A DNA stretch of 40,182 nucleotides from Devosia sp. 66-14 (GCA_001899085.1 MKVB01000012.1:27263-67444), one strand, 5' to 3'. Counted from the first letter of the stretch, positions 21,009 to 31,383 are shown. Made by a program: numbers and translations. Notes: generated by a model not told the origin, from the letters alone.

Positions 21009-24005
21009 CTACTTGGCGAACGCTTCTTCGAGGAAGGCCTGCAACTGCTGCAGGTGCGTACGCATCAGGCCGGTTGCCGTCGCTGCCGAAGCGGCGCGGC
21101 CGACATAGTGCGGCCGGTCGCCCGGACGTCCCATCTGGTCCATCACCCAGTCGATATAGGGCTGCACGAACGCCCAGGCGCCCATGTTCTTGGGCTCTTC
21201 CTGGCACCAGACGATCTCGGCGTTCTTGAACCGGTTGAGTTCGTCGAGCAAAGCCTTCGCCGGGAACGGATAGAGCTGTTCCAGCCGCAGCAGGTAGACG
21301 TCGTTGATGCCGCGCTTCTCGCGATCTTCCAGCAGGTCATAATAGACCTTGCCGGTGCAGAGGATCACCTTGCGGATCTCTTCGTCGGGCGCCAGCTTGA
21401 TCGTCGTCTTGGGCACGCCCGGCGCTTCCGCATCGTCCCACAACAGGCGATGGAACGTCGATTCCGGCCCGAACTCGACCAGCCCCGACACCGCCTTCTT
21501 GTGGCGCAGCAGGCTCTTGGGCGTCATCAGCACCAGGGGCTTCCTGAAATCGCGCTTCATTTGCCGGCGCAGGATGTGGAAGTAGTTGGCCGGCGTCGTG
21601 CAGTTGGCGACCTGCATATTGTCTTCGGCGCAGCTCTGCAGATAGCGCTCGAGGCGGGCCGACGAATGCTCCGGCCCCTGGCCTTCATAGCCATGCGGCA
21701 ACAGCATCACGAGGCCCGACATGCGGAACCACTTGCGCTCGCCCGACGAGATGAACTGGTCGACCACCACCTGCGCGCCGTTGGCGAAATCGCCGAACTG
21801 CGCTTCCCACAGCGTCAGCGTCTTGGGTTCGGCCAGCGAATAGCCATACTCGAAACCCAGCACCGCCTCTTCCGAGAGCATCGAGTTGATGACCTCGTAG
21901 CGCGCCTGCTGATCGGCAACGTTGTTGAGCGGCGTATAGGTTTCGCCGTCGCGTTCCTGGTCGTTCAGCACCGAGTGGCGCTGGCTGAAAGTACCGCGTT
22001 CCACATCCTGGCCGCTGAGGCGGACCGGATGGCCCTCTTCGAGCAGCGTAGCGAACGCCAGCGCTTCGCCGGTCGCCCAGTCGATGCCTTCGCCCGACTC
22101 GATCGCGGCGAGCCGGTTGTCCATGAACCGCTTCACCGTCTTGTGGGCGTTGAACTCGGCCGGCACCGCCGTCAGCCGTTCGCCCAGCTTGACCAGGTCG
22201 GGGACATCGACGCCGGTGTCGCCGCGGCGCGCACCCTCGACATCGGCGCGCTTCAGGTCCTTCCAGACGCCGTCGAGCCAGTCGGTCTTGTTGGGGCGGA
22301 AATCCTGGCCGGCCTCGAATTCACGCTCGAGATGCGCCCGCCAGTCGGCCTTCATCTTGTCGACCTCGTCGGCCGACAGCACACCCTCGGCGGCGAGGCG
22401 CTTCGAATAGATGTCGAGCGTCGTCTCGTGGCTGCGGATCTTCGAGTACATCATCGGCTGGGTGAAGCTGGGCTCGTCACCTTCGTTATGGCCGAAGCGG
22501 CGATAGCAGAAGATGTCGATCACCACCGGGCGGCCGAAGCGCTGCCGGAACTCGGTCGCGACCTTCGCCACATAGACCACGGCTTCCGGATCGTCGCCGT
22601 TCACATGGAACACCGGCGCCTCGATCATCTTGGCGACGTCGGTCGGGTACGGCGAGGAGCGCGAATACATCGGCGCCGTGGTGAAGCCGATCTGGTTGTT
22701 GATCACCACATGGATCGAACCACCGGTGCGGTGCCCCTTGAGGCCGGAAAGCCCCAGGCACTCGGCGATCACGCCCTGGCCGGCGAACGCCGCATCGCCA
22801 TGCAGCAGCAGCGGCAGCACCACCGAGCGGTCGGTCTGGCGCGTATCGGCGAGGAAGCGCCCATCGACCGCCGAACGCTGGTCCTGCTTGGCCCGCGCCT
22901 TGCCCAGCACCACCGGATCGACGATCTCGAGATGCGACGGGTTGGCGGTGAGGCTGAGATGCACGTTGTTGCCGTCGAACTCACGGTCCGCCGAAGCACC
23001 CAGATGGTACTTCACGTCGCCCGAGCCTTCGACTTCCTCGGGGTAGAAGGCCCCGCCCTTGAACTCGTGGAACAGCGCCCGGTGCGGCTTGGCCAGCACC
23101 TGGGTGAGCACGTTCAGCCGGCCACGATGTGCCATGCCGAGCACGATGTCCTTCACGCCGAGCGAGCCGCCGCGCTTGATGATCTGCTCGAGCGCCGGGA
23201 TCAGCGCCTCCGAGCCATCGAGGCCGAAACGCTTGGTGCCGGTGAACTTGACGTCGAGGAACTTCTCGAAGCCCTCGGCTTCCACCAGCTTGTTGAGGAT
23301 CGCCTTCTTGCCCTCGGGGGTGAACTTGATCTCCTTGTCCGGCCCCTCCATGCGTTCCTGGATCCACTGCTTGGCTTCGGGATCGGAGATGTGCATGAAC
23401 TCGACGCCGACGGTCGAGCAATAGGTCCGCTGCAGGATCTCCAGCATCTGGGGAACCGTCGCGTATTCGAGGCCCAGATAGTTGTCGATGAAGATCTTGC
23501 GGCCGTAATCGGCCTCGGTGAAGCCGTAGGTCTGGGGATCGAGCTCTGGCGCCGGCTCATCCGCCTTCATCTTCAGGGGGTCGAGGTCGGCATGCAGGTG
23601 CCCCCGCATGCGATAGGCGCGGATCATCATGATGGCGTGGATCGAGTCGCGCGTCGCCTGCAGCACGTCGATGGCGGTCGGGGCCGGGGCGTCGGCGGCC
23701 TTGGCCTTCTCGACCACCGCCTTCTGGACCCGCACCTGGATCTCGCCCCAGTTGCCGTCGAGCGCCGACACCAGCTCGCCATTGGCCGACTGCGGCCAAT
23801 CCTGGCGCTGCCAGCTCGGTCCCTCGGCATTCTTGTCGATGTCGGCGGGAGCATCCTCGAGCCGATCGAAATACGACGCCCAGGTCGGATCGATCGAGGC
23901 CGGATCGGCCTTGTAGCGGGCATACAGCCCTTCGATGTAATCGGCGTTGCCGCCATAGAGGAAAGAAGAGAGCAAGAACTGTTCGTTCTTTTCTTGTCGG
24001 GTCAT
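21009..24005 (-). CDS. sucA: 2-oxoglutarate dehydrogenase E1 component
   Basis: Thiamine-diphosphate-dependent E1, which decarboxylates 2-oxoglutarate and transfers succinyl to the lipoyl arm of SucB. The 998-residue length is typical of alphaproteobacteria. The N-terminal segment (NEQFLLSSFLYGGNADYIEGLYARY) precedes the E1 domains, with conserved VEFMHISDPEAKQWIQERME, DIVLGMAHRGRLNVLTQVL, YHLGASADREF and LLLHGDAAFAGQGV in the ThDP-binding part, and GSTFxxx-type transketolase elements and GMPxx motifs later (LPHGYEGQGPEHSSARLERYLQ). It lies 160 bases after sucD and 44 bases before sucB. A weak Shine-Dalgarno (GGACGCTGGAC-like) precedes ATG 24005. The family and role are certain. Confidence 0.98.
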   Translation of the reverse strand: MTRQEKNEQFLLSSFLYGGNADYIEGLYARYKADPASIDPTWASYFDRLEDAPADIDKNAEGPSWQRQDWPQSANGELVSALDGNWGEIQVRVQKAVVEKAKAADAPAPTAIDVLQATRDSIHAIMMIRAYRMRGHLHADLDPLKMKADEPAPELDPQTYGFTEADYGRKIFIDNYLGLEYATVPQMLEILQRTYCSTVGVEFMHISDPEAKQWIQERMEGPDKEIKFTPEGKKAILNKLVEAEGFEKFLDVKFTGTKRFGLDGSEALIPALEQIIKRGGSLGVKDIVLGMAHRGRLNVLTQVLAKPHRALFHEFKGGAFYPEEVEGSGDVKYHLGASADREFDGNNVHLSLTANPSHLEIVDPVVLGKARAKQDQRSAVDGRFLADTRQTDRSVVLPLLLHGDAAFAGQGVIAECLGLSGLKGHRTGGSIHVVINNQIGFTTAPMYSRSSPYPTDVAKMIEAPVFHVNGDDPEAVVYVAKVATEFRQRFGRPVVIDIFCYRRFGHNEGDEPSFTQPMMYSKIRSHETTLDIYSKRLAAEGVLSADEVDKMKADWRAHLEREFEAGQDFRPNKTDWLDGVWKDLKRADVEGARRGDTGVDVPDLVKLGERLTAVPAEFNAHKTVKRFMDNRLAAIESGEGIDWATGEALAFATLLEEGHPVRLSGQDVERGTFSQRHSVLNDQERDGETYTPLNNVADQQARYEVINSMLSEEAVLGFEYGYSLAEPKTLTLWEAQFGDFANGAQVVVDQFISSGERKWFRMSGLVMLLPHGYEGQGPEHSSARLERYLQSCAEDNMQVANCTTPANYFHILRRQMKRDFRKPLVLMTPKSLLRHKKAVSGLVEFGPESTFHRLLWDDAEAPGVPKTTIKLAPDEEIRKVILCTGKVYYDLLEDREKRGINDVYLLRLEQLYPFPAKALLDELNRFKNAEIVWCQEEPKNMGAWAFVQPYIDWVMDQMGRPGDRPHYVGRAASAATATGLMRTHLQQLQAFLEEAFAK

Positions 24006-24120
24006 GTCCAGCGTCGCGAGGCGTGAACCCCGCCATCCTTCTCAAACGCCCGGGAAATGCTCGACCGGGCCCTTTTGCGTTCCGGGCCAACCTGCCCGCA
24101 ACTTCTTTGTTTGACGTTAA

Positions 24121-24142
24121 GGCGCGGGAAACCACCCGCGCC
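24121..24142. terminator. Hairpin between sucD and sucA
   Basis: GGCGCGGG (24121-24128) pairs perfectly with CCCGCGCC (24135-24142) across a 6-base loop. On the minus strand it follows the sucD stop by 24 bases and has no U-run. It may partly uncouple sucCD from sucAB transcription. Confidence 0.45.
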
Positions 24143-24166
24143 CCGTCATCTCATCCAGCCCTCGCC

Positions 24167-25075
24167 TCAGCCTTTTAGTACGTCGGCTAGGGTTTGGCCA
24201 ATCCTCGCAGGCGACTGCGACACCTTTATGCCCGCGCGTTCCATCGCCGAAATCTTGTCTTCGGCGCCGCCCTTGCCACCCGAGATCACGGCGCCGGCAT
24301 GGCCCATGGTCCGGCCGGCCGGAGCCGTGCGCCCGGCGATGAACCCGGCCATCGGCTTCTTGCGGCCGCGCTTGGCTTCATCAATCAGGAACTGCGCGGC
24401 ATCTTCCTCGGCGGAACCGCCGATTTCGCCGATCATGATGATGGATTTGGTGGCGTCGTCGGCGAGGAACATCTCGAGCATATCGATGAACTCGGTGCCC
24501 TTGACCGGATCGCCGCCGATGCCGACCGCAGTGGTCTGGCCGAGCCCGGCATTGGTGGTCTGGAACACCGCCTCATAGGTAAGCGTGCCGGAGCGGGAAA
24601 CAATGCCCACCGAGCCCTTGGAAAAGATCGAACCCGGCATGATGCCGATCTTGCATTCTTCCGGCGTCAGCACGCCCGGGCAGTTCGGCCCGAGCAGCCG
24701 CGACTTCGATTTGTCGAGCCGCGCCTTCACCCGCACCATGTCGAGCACCGGAATGCCCTCGGTGATGCAGACGATCAGCGGAATCTCCGCATCGATCGCC
24801 TCGATGATGGCGTCGGCGGCGCCCGGCGGCGGCACATAGACCACCGAGGCGGTAGCGCCGGTGCGCTCCTTGCCTTCAGCGACCGACGCGAAGACTGGAA
24901 GCGTCGCCGAGGCATCGAGCCCGGAGGTCCATACCTCACCGGCCTTCTTCGGGTTCACGCCGCCCACCATCTTGGTGCCGTAATAGGCCAGCGCCTGCTC
25001 GGTATGGAACGTACCGGTCTTGCCGGTCAGCCCCTGCACCAGAACGCGAGTGTCTTTGTTGACGAGGATCGACAT
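24167..25075 (-). CDS. sucD: Succinyl-CoA synthetase subunit alpha
   Basis: Alpha subunit of succinate-CoA ligase (ADP-forming), which converts succinyl-CoA to succinate with substrate-level phosphorylation. The 302 residues begin at ATG 25075 ([25 protein letters not shown]). The Rossmann-type CoA-binding domain comes first. The phosphohistidine site is in the motif [16 protein letters not shown] (the His of GHAGA). The pre-start frame extends upstream but with no coding character. It follows sucC by 14 bases. Confidence 0.98.
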   Translation of the reverse strand: MSILVNKDTRVLVQGLTGKTGTFHTEQALAYYGTKMVGGVNPKKAGEVWTSGLDASATLPVFASVAEGKERTGATASVVYVPPPGAADAIIEAIDAEIPLIVCITEGIPVLDMVRVKARLDKSKSRLLGPNCPGVLTPEECKIGIMPGSIFSKGSVGIVSRSGTLTYEAVFQTTNAGLGQTTAVGIGGDPVKGTEFIDMLEMFLADDATKSIIMIGEIGGSAEEDAAQFLIDEAKRGRKKPMAGFIAGRTAPAGRTMGHAGAVISGGKGGAEDKISAMERAGIKVSQSPARIGQTLADVLKG

Positions 25076-25089
25076 TGCTTCTTCCTGGC

Positions 25090-26286
25090 TCAGCGGGTCT
25101 TTACGGCGGCGACAATCTTCTGCGCCGCGTCGTCGAGGTCGTCGGCCGAGATCACATCGAGGCCGGATGAGTTGAGGATGGCTTTGCCTTCCTTGACGTT
25201 GGTGCCTTCGAGGCGCACCACCAGCGGCACCTTGAGGCCGACTTCCTTCACTGCCGCGATCACCCCTTCGGCGATGATGTCGCAACGCATGATGCCACCG
25301 AAGATGTTGACCAGGATGCCTTTGACGGCCGGGTCGGCGGTGATGATCTTGAACGCCGCCGTCACCTTCTCCTTGGAGGCGCCACCGCCCACGTCGAGGA
25401 AGTTGGCCGGCTCGGCGCCATAGAGCTTGATGATATCCATCGTCGCCATGGCAAGGCCGGCGCCGTTGACCATGCAGCCGATATTGCCGTCGAGCGCCAC
25501 ATAGGCGAGGTCGAATTTCGACGCCTCGATCTCCTTGGCGTCCTCTTCGGTGAGGTCGCGCAGCGGCGAGAGTTCGGCGTGCCGGAACGCGGCGTTGTTG
25601 TCGAAGCTGACCTTGGCGTCGAGCACCCGCAGGTGCCCGTTGGCCATGACGATCAGCGGGTTCACTTCGAGCAGGCTCATGTCGGTCTCGACGAACGCCT
25701 TGTAGAGCGCCGGGAACACCGACTTGGCGTCTTCCGCCGCCGAGCCGTCGAGCTTCAGGGCCGCGACGATCTCGGCCACGTCCTTGGCGGTGACGCCGAC
25801 GGTCGGGTCGATATCGACGGCGATGATCTTTTCGGGCGTGTCATGCGCCACCGCCTCGATGTCCATGCCGCCTTCGGTCGAAACCACGAACGACACCCGG
25901 CCGGTGGACCGATCGACCAGCAGCGAGCAGTAAAGCTCGCGCGCGATATCGGCGCCGTCCTCGATATAGAGCCGGTTGACCTGCTTGCCGGCCGGGCCGG
26001 TCTGCTTGGTCACCAGGGTATTGCCCAGCATTTCCTTGGCATTGGCAGCAACTTCGGCAGCCGACTTCGCCAGCCGCACGCCGCCCTTGGCATCGGCGGG
26101 CAGCTCCTTGAACTTGCCCTTGCCGCGACCGCCGGCATGGATCTGCGACTTCACCACATAGAGCGGCCCGGGCAGTTCCAGCGCCGCGGCTTCCGCCTCG
26201 TGCGGCGTGAAGATCGCGACCCCGTCGGCAACCGGCAACCCGTAGGTCTTCAGCAGCGCCTTGGCCTGGTGTTCATGGATGTTCAT
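25090..26286 (-). CDS. sucC: Succinyl-CoA synthetase subunit beta
   Basis: Beta subunit of succinate-CoA ligase, with an ATP-grasp domain. The 398 residues start at ATG 26286 ([18 protein letters not shown]), preceded by a GAAGGAG Shine-Dalgarno. The glycine-rich [13 protein letters not shown] and the metal-binding [11 protein letters not shown] are present, followed by the C-terminal CoA-ligase domain with [15 protein letters not shown] and [14 protein letters not shown]. It is coupled tightly to sucD downstream and lies 26 bases after an exported-protein gene. Confidence 0.98.
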   Translation of the reverse strand: MNIHEHQAKALLKTYGLPVADGVAIFTPHEAEAAALELPGPLYVVKSQIHAGGRGKGKFKELPADAKGGVRLAKSAAEVAANAKEMLGNTLVTKQTGPAGKQVNRLYIEDGADIARELYCSLLVDRSTGRVSFVVSTEGGMDIEAVAHDTPEKIIAVDIDPTVGVTAKDVAEIVAALKLDGSAAEDAKSVFPALYKAFVETDMSLLEVNPLIVMANGHLRVLDAKVSFDNNAAFRHAELSPLRDLTEEDAKEIEASKFDLAYVALDGNIGCMVNGAGLAMATMDIIKLYGAEPANFLDVGGGASKEKVTAAFKIITADPAVKGILVNIFGGIMRCDIIAEGVIAAVKEVGLKVPLVVRLEGTNVKEGKAILNSSGLDVISADDLDDAAQKIVAAVKTR

Positions 26287-26312
26287 GCTGCTCCTTCGCC
26301 TCGGTCCGAGGC

Positions 26313-26864
26313 CTACGAATTTGTTCCAGTGAAACCGGCGACCAGTTCGCCTGCCCCGGGCGCGATCACGACGCGATCGGCGCTGCAATCGAACAGCGGC
26401 GCCATGGCGCCGATGCCGCGGGCCATGCCGTTGGCCTGGTCGAGCGCCGCATCGACGACGCCCACCACGCAGCCGGCTTCGCTCTCCGAACCCACCCGCG
26501 AGATCACCAGGGCCTGCGCCTCACGGCCATCGACGCTGATCAGGTAGCGGATGATCGCCGCCTCGGCGACGCCGTCCGCGTTGGTCAGCCACTCGACCGT
26601 GTCGCCGATATTGTTGAAGGCCGAGAAGGTCTCGAAGCTGTCGTTCTTGACGCCGAAATCGACGTCGAGCCGCGCATCGCCTTCCGAGACGAACACGTCG
26701 AGCCCGTCGTGACCGGGGCAGCGGAGGTCGGCTCCGCCGTCCTCATAGGTCTTGAGCACCGTGCACTCGGCATCGACGATCTTGCTGTAGACGCTCGCAG
26801 CCTGGGCGCCGCCGCTGAGGGCGGCGACGGCTGCGAGGGTCAGCAGGGCTGATGCGATGCGCAT
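26313..26864 (-). CDS. Exported protein embedded between mdh and sucC
   Basis: 183 residues with a signal peptide ([22 protein letters not shown], cleaved near residue 22). The mature part is acidic: [29 protein letters not shown], then a central beta-rich region ([19 protein letters not shown]) and further cysteines in [14 protein letters not shown] and [10 protein letters not shown]. The four cysteines could form two disulphides in the periplasm. The gene lies 27 bases after mdh and 26 before sucC, so it is co-transcribed. No family is recognised. The Shine-Dalgarno is AAAGG. Its position inside a TCA-cycle operon is unexpected, and no catalytic motif is visible. Confidence 0.85.
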   Translation of the reverse strand: MRIASALLTLAAVAALSGGAQAASVYSKIVDAECTVLKTYEDGGADLRCPGHDGLDVFVSEGDARLDVDFGVKNDSFETFSAFNNIGDTVEWLTNADGVAEAAIIRYLISVDGREAQALVISRVGSESEAGCVVGVVDAALDQANGMARGIGAMAPLFDCSADRVVIAPGAGELVAGFTGTNS

Positions 26865-26891
26865 GGTGGCCTTTCGGTCGGACGGTTGCCG

Positions 26892-27938
<1,047 letters not shown>

Positions 27939-27982
27939 CTAGCGGCGCGATCTGCAGCAATTGCATGGCTGCACGGGTCAGA

Positions 27983-29134
27983 TCAGCTGGCGGGCACCGC
28001 TTCGCCGCGATGCGCCGCACCCAGATACTCGGCTGACTGCATCTCGATCAGCCGCGACACGCAGCGTGCAAACTCCGCTTTCGTCCTGTCGTCCTGCCCG
28101 AGTTCGTCAAGCGGCACGGCAAAGCTGGCCGCGAGCTTCGCCCCACGATCGTACAGCGTATCGACGAGCAGGATGAAACGCTTGGCGGCGTTCGAGCGCA
28201 GCCGATCGAACTGCGGCACGTGGTCGATCATCACCGCTTCATAGGCATGGCTGAGCTTGAGGTAGTCGCGCGCGCCCAGCGGTTTATCGCACAAGTCCGT
28301 GAACTCGAAGCGCGCCGCGCCCATGGCCGCCCGCGGCACCGGTATCGTCCGCCCCAGCGAGTGGAGTTCCGCCGGCTCGCCCGCCGCCCCACCGGTGAGC
28401 TTCAGCCACAGCCGGTCCATCGCCGTATCCACCTCGGGGCCGACCCCGAACCGGTACACCGCCTCGCCCTCGAACTTCAGCCGGCGATAGTCGGTGGGAC
28501 CATCGAGCTCGACGATTTCGGCATGCTGCTTCAGCTCGGCGATGAACGGCAGCACCAGTTGCCGGTTGAGGCCGTTCTCGTAGAGATCGTCCGGCCGGGT
28601 GTTCGAGGTCGCAACGATCGTCACCCCGCCAGCGAACAGCTTGTCGAACAGCCGGCCCAGCAGCATCGCGTTGGTGATGTCCTGCACCTGGAACTCGTCG
28701 AGGCAGAGCAGCCGCACCTCCTCGAGCAACGGCTTCACCACCGCCGCCACCGGGTCGGCGCTCTCCGCCTTGCCCTTGCTGGCTTTGCGGAAGGCCGCGA
28801 TGGCCTCGTGCATTTCGTCCATGAACTCATGGAAATGCACCCGGCGCTTCTTGTCCGTCGGCGCCAGCCCGTAGAACAGGTCCATCAGCATGGTCTTGCC
28901 GCGCCCGACCTGCCCGACGAGATAGGCGCCGCGCACCGGCGCCGGTGCGCCGAACAGGCCACCGAGGAACCAACGCGACGCCTGCTGCGCGCCGAGTTCA
29001 CTCGCCACGCGATCAAGCGCAGCCGCGGCCTTGAACTGTAATGGATCGGGCGTCAACGCGCCGCCCTGGGTCAGCGCGTTCAGTCGGTCGGTAACTGGTG
29101 TGCCCGCGTGCCCCCGCCGCTGGCGTGACATCAC
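27983..29134 (-). CDS. zapE: Cell division protein ZapE (AFG1-like AAA+ ATPase)
   Basis: A P-loop ATPase that in E. coli associates with the Z-ring under low-oxygen or stress conditions; the eukaryotic relative Afg1/Lace1 works in mitochondrial quality control. The 383 residues contain Walker A GQVGRGKT at 74-81, the conserved FHEFMDEMH, Walker B LLCLDEFQVQD, sensor region TIVATSNTRPDDLYENGL and C-terminal FILLVDTLYDRG. ATG at 29134 follows no strong Shine-Dalgarno; the alternative next codon is also ATG. It is located upstream of mdh on the same strand, as in other Rhizobiales. The family is certain; the role in division is by homology. Confidence 0.95.
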   Translation of the reverse strand: MMSRQRRGHAGTPVTDRLNALTQGGALTPDPLQFKAAAALDRVASELGAQQASRWFLGGLFGAPAPVRGAYLVGQVGRGKTMLMDLFYGLAPTDKKRRVHFHEFMDEMHEAIAAFRKASKGKAESADPVAAVVKPLLEEVRLLCLDEFQVQDITNAMLLGRLFDKLFAGGVTIVATSNTRPDDLYENGLNRQLVLPFIAELKQHAEIVELDGPTDYRRLKFEGEAVYRFGVGPEVDTAMDRLWLKLTGGAAGEPAELHSLGRTIPVPRAAMGAARFEFTDLCDKPLGARDYLKLSHAYEAVMIDHVPQFDRLRSNAAKRFILLVDTLYDRGAKLAASFAVPLDELGQDDRTKAEFARCVSRLIEMQSAEYLGAAHRGEAVPAS

Positions 29135-29137
29135 GGA

Positions 29138-29181
29138 GCGCGCTCAGCCAAAAAGGCTGCGGTTTGGCGGTTCGAGCGCGC
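29138..29181. terminator. Nested stem-loop between zapE and the Inh lipoprotein gene
   Basis: GCGCGCTC (29138-29145) and GAGCGCGC (29174-29181) form an outer 8-bp stem. Inside, CAGCC and GGCTG flank AAAAA (29145-29159). It lies between the lipoprotein stop and the zapE start on the minus strand and could end or slow the upstream transcript. Confidence 0.45.
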
Positions 29182-29195
29182 GACCATTCGGAAGG

Positions 29196-29807
29196 CTATC
29201 CGACCATCGTGATGCCCTGGCCGCCTGCCAGGGTGCCGATGAACTGGCTGCCGCTATGGATCAGCGAAGCGACGATATCGCCGTTCTCGTCGAACAGCTG
29301 CACCTGGTTCCCCACCAGTTGCCAGCTCGCCACCACCTTGAGGCCGTTGAGCGCGCAGCCCGGCGTCGAAGCGCGGTAACGCGAGGTGCCGGATTTGGCC
29401 GTCTGGGTCAGGTTGAGCTTGCACTGCTCGGCCCCCGACACCACGGTCCAGCCCCCGAGCAGTTTTTCGACCGTCAGGCCAGTGGAGAGATCGCGGCCCG
29501 CCGCCTGCGGCACCGAGCCGAGCCGAGCGAACGAACCATCGGCGTTGGCGACCTGTGCCGGCTGCCCGATCTGTCCGGGCTGGCCCGGCGTCAGCGGCGC
29601 CGGCTGGGCCAGCGACGCCTGCTGCACGGTGCTGCCCGGCAGGGTGTTGAGATCGGAACTCGCCACCGACGAATCCTGGATCGGCGCGATGGTCTCGGTC
29701 GCTGCGATGCTGGTCGTGGTCACGCCGCTCGAGGCGCAGCCGCTGACGAGGAGCGCCAGTGCACCTACCACGGCAATGGAAACGCCAGTGCGCTTCGAAC
29801 TCATCAT
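29196..29807 (-). CDS. Outer-membrane lipoprotein with Inh (protease inhibitor) domain
   Basis: A 203-residue lipoprotein. The signal peptide MMSSKRTGVSIAVVGALALLVSGC ends in a lipobox with Cys24. A linker rich in Ser, Thr, Gln, Pro and Gly follows (residues ~25-105). The C-terminal domain (GLTVEKLLGGWTVVSGAEQCKLNLTQTAKSG onward) matches the AprI/Inh family of metalloprotease inhibitors, with the WTVVSGxxxCxLxL start, a second cysteine in STPGCAL, and LVGNQVQLFDENGDIV. The layout resembles Brucella Omp19, an Inh-domain lipoprotein with protease-inhibitor activity; that link is from family knowledge. It lies in the same direction as zapE. Confidence 0.88.
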   Translation of the reverse strand: MMSSKRTGVSIAVVGALALLVSGCASSGVTTTSIAATETIAPIQDSSVASSDLNTLPGSTVQQASLAQPAPLTPGQPGQIGQPAQVANADGSFARLGSVPQAAGRDLSTGLTVEKLLGGWTVVSGAEQCKLNLTQTAKSGTSRYRASTPGCALNGLKVVASWQLVGNQVQLFDENGDIVASLIHSGSQFIGTLAGGQGITMVG

Positions 29808-29960
29808 CGGCCCTGCTCCGCCAGATGGTTAAGAATTGGTGACCGGCGATACAGCCTGAACGGCAAAGCCGTCAACCGCCAAAGCCCCGCTTCCCCTATG
29901 CAGCGATCAATGTGGCGGAGTTAGGGAGCGGGCGCTTGCTGCCCCACGCTCCGACAGCTG

Positions 29961-30185
29961 CTACCGCTTCACCATCTCCGCCACGAGGGCCTCGGCGAGG
30001 AGCTTCCCATCCGCCGCCTCTTCCTCCGGCAACTCGATCGGAATGCCCTTGGGGCCGTACACCCCGGCGAGCCCCGGCAGGCCGTGCTCACCACCCTCCT
30101 TGGGATGAAAGCCATGCGCCTTCAGCGCCGCGATCAGCACGCGGGCAACGGACGGATCTTCGATCTCGGCAACGGTCTCGTACAG
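29961..30185 (-). pseudogene. DUF2007-like small protein lacking a usual start codon
   Basis: An open frame of 74 codons, beginning CTG at 30185 (LYETVAEIEDPSVARVLIAA) and ending TAG at 29961, followed by GVYGPKGIPIELPEEEAADG and LLAEALVAEMVKR. The layout, an N-terminal beta strand, helix, a variable loop and a conserved IPIELPEE-type strand, resembles the putative signal-transducing DUF2007 family. No ATG, GTG or TTG lies before codon 16 (a GTG that would delete the first strand). The frame reads open upstream into a hairpin repeat at 30208-30251. I infer the start was lost, or that a rare CTG start is used (GGGTGGGAG lies 10 bases upstream). The coding reality is supported by codon use; functionality is uncertain. 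Confidence 0.6.
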
Positions 30186-30207
30186 CTTATGCGAACTCCC
30201 ACCCAGA

Positions 30208-30251
30208 GCGTTTCCAGGAAAAGTCTGTGAGACTTTCCGGTTCGGAAACGC
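30208..30251. repeat. Nested hairpin of the Rhizobiales intergenic repeat type
   Basis: GCGTTTCC (30208-30215) pairs with GGAAACGC (30244-30251), and inside it GGAAAAGTCT pairs with AGACTTTCC across a GTG loop. Sequences starting GAGCGTTTCCAGGAAAAG are very common as intergenic repeats in Rhizobiales genomes (general knowledge, not searched). It lies 14 bases beyond the sdhB stop and just upstream of the start-less gene. Confidence 0.75.
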
Positions 30252-30264
30252 GACAAACCAAGGA

Positions 30265-31047
30265 CTACGCGAACTCGCGCGTGACCATCATCTGCTTGAT
30301 CTCGGCGATCGCCTTGGCCGGGTTCAACCCCTTCGGGCAGACCTTGGCGCAGTTCATGATGGTGTGGCAGCGATAGAGCTTGAACGGGTCCTCGAGGTTG
30401 TCGAGCCGCTCCTCGGTCGCCTCGTCGCGGCTGTCGATCAGCCAGCGATAGGCCTGCAGCAGCACCGCCGGCCCGAGATATTTCTCGCCGTTCCACCAAT
30501 AGCTCGGACACGAGGTCGAGCAGCAGGCGCAGAGGATACATTCGTACAGGCCGTCGAGCTTGGCGCGATCGTCGCGGCTCTGCAGCCACTCCTTTTCCGG
30601 CGTCGGCGTCGTGGTCTTCAGCCACGGCTCGATCGAGCGGTGCTGGTCGTAGAAGGTGGTGAGGTCGGGCACCAGGTCCTTGATCACCGGCATGTGCGGC
30701 AGCGGATAGACGCTGATATGGCCGGCGAAATCGTCCATGCCCTTGGTGCAGGCCAGCGTGTTGGCGCCACCGATATTCATCGAGCACGAGCCGCAGATGC
30801 CCTCGCGGCAGGAGCGGCGCAGCGTCAGCGTCGGGTCGACCTTGTTCTTGATCCACAGCAGGCCATCGAGAACCATCGGCCCGCAATCGTCGAGATCGAC
30901 GAAATAGGTGTCGAGCCGCGGGTTCTCGCCGCTGTCCGGATCGTAGCGGTAGACCCGATATTCCTTGAGCCGCGTCGCCCCCGCGGGCTTCGGCCAGGTC
31001 TTGCCAGGCATGATCCGCGAGTTCTTGGGGAGCGTCAGTTCAGCCAT
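30265..31047 (-). CDS. sdhB: Succinate dehydrogenase iron-sulfur subunit
   Basis: Electron-transfer subunit of complex II, membrane-associated at the cytoplasmic face. The 260 residues contain the [2Fe-2S] ligands in [22 protein letters not shown], and the [4Fe-4S] and [3Fe-4S] ligands in [33 protein letters not shown]. It begins [18 protein letters not shown], typical of alphaproteobacteria. The start at 31047 is 3 bases after the stop of the lipoprotein gene (31051-31383), so it is translationally coupled to that gene rather than directly to sdhA. It is the last sdh gene. Confidence 0.98.
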   Translation of the reverse strand: MAELTLPKNSRIMPGKTWPKPAGATRLKEYRVYRYDPDSGENPRLDTYFVDLDDCGPMVLDGLLWIKNKVDPTLTLRRSCREGICGSCSMNIGGANTLACTKGMDDFAGHISVYPLPHMPVIKDLVPDLTTFYDQHRSIEPWLKTTTPTPEKEWLQSRDDRAKLDGLYECILCACCSTSCPSYWWNGEKYLGPAVLLQAYRWLIDSRDEATEERLDNLEDPFKLYRCHTIMNCAKVCPKGLNPAKAIAEIKQMMVTREFA

Positions 31048-31050
31048 GTC

Positions 31051-31383
31051 TCAACCTACAACCTTGCACGTCTTCAGCGCCGCGGCCGACGTATTTGTCA
31101 CCGCCATCACGTCATTGGCGCTCACATTGCCGATCACCGCGGGATCGAACAGTTTGCCCGGATCGGTCTGGGCATAGGTCGCGAGCTTCATCAGCTCGGG
31201 CTTCAGCTTGCTCGACAATTCCTTGGCATAGCACTGGCAGCTTTCCGCCGTGGCGCCGGGCACCTTCGAGCAGGCATCGGCCACTGCCTGCGCATCCGCC
31301 GACAGCCCGCCGCAGCCGGTGAGCCAGAGCGTCGCGAAGGCCCCGGCGACGAGTCCGATGGCTTTCATGGGAATGACCGACAT
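31051..31383 (-). CDS. Small cysteine-rich lipoprotein in the sdh operon
   Basis: 110 residues. The signal ends in a lipobox (LWLTGC, Cys24). The mature part has a Cys pattern C-x11-C-x-C (ACSKVPGATAESCQCYAKEL), a helical region (LSSKLKPELMKLATYAQTDPG) and a final Cys in ALKTC. ATG at 31383 follows GAGGAC at the right spacing; a second ATG five codons in lacks this. It is sandwiched between the 96-residue exported protein (11 bases upstream) and sdhB (3 bases downstream). The same cysteine layout in the neighbour suggests a gene duplication. No known domain is recognised; function is unknown. Confidence 0.82.
   Translation of the reverse strand: MSVIPMKAIGLVAGAFATLWLTGCGGLSADAQAVADACSKVPGATAESCQCYAKELSSKLKPELMKLATYAQTDPGKLFDPAVIGNVSANDVMAVTNTSAAALKTCKVVG

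Noticed and set aside
20985-24026. A continuous plus-strand frame of about 1000 codons antisense to sucA
   Set aside because: Long antisense frames are expected in GC-rich genes with strong codon bias; its translation is rich in His, Arg and Asp and has no domain. sucA is beyond doubt.
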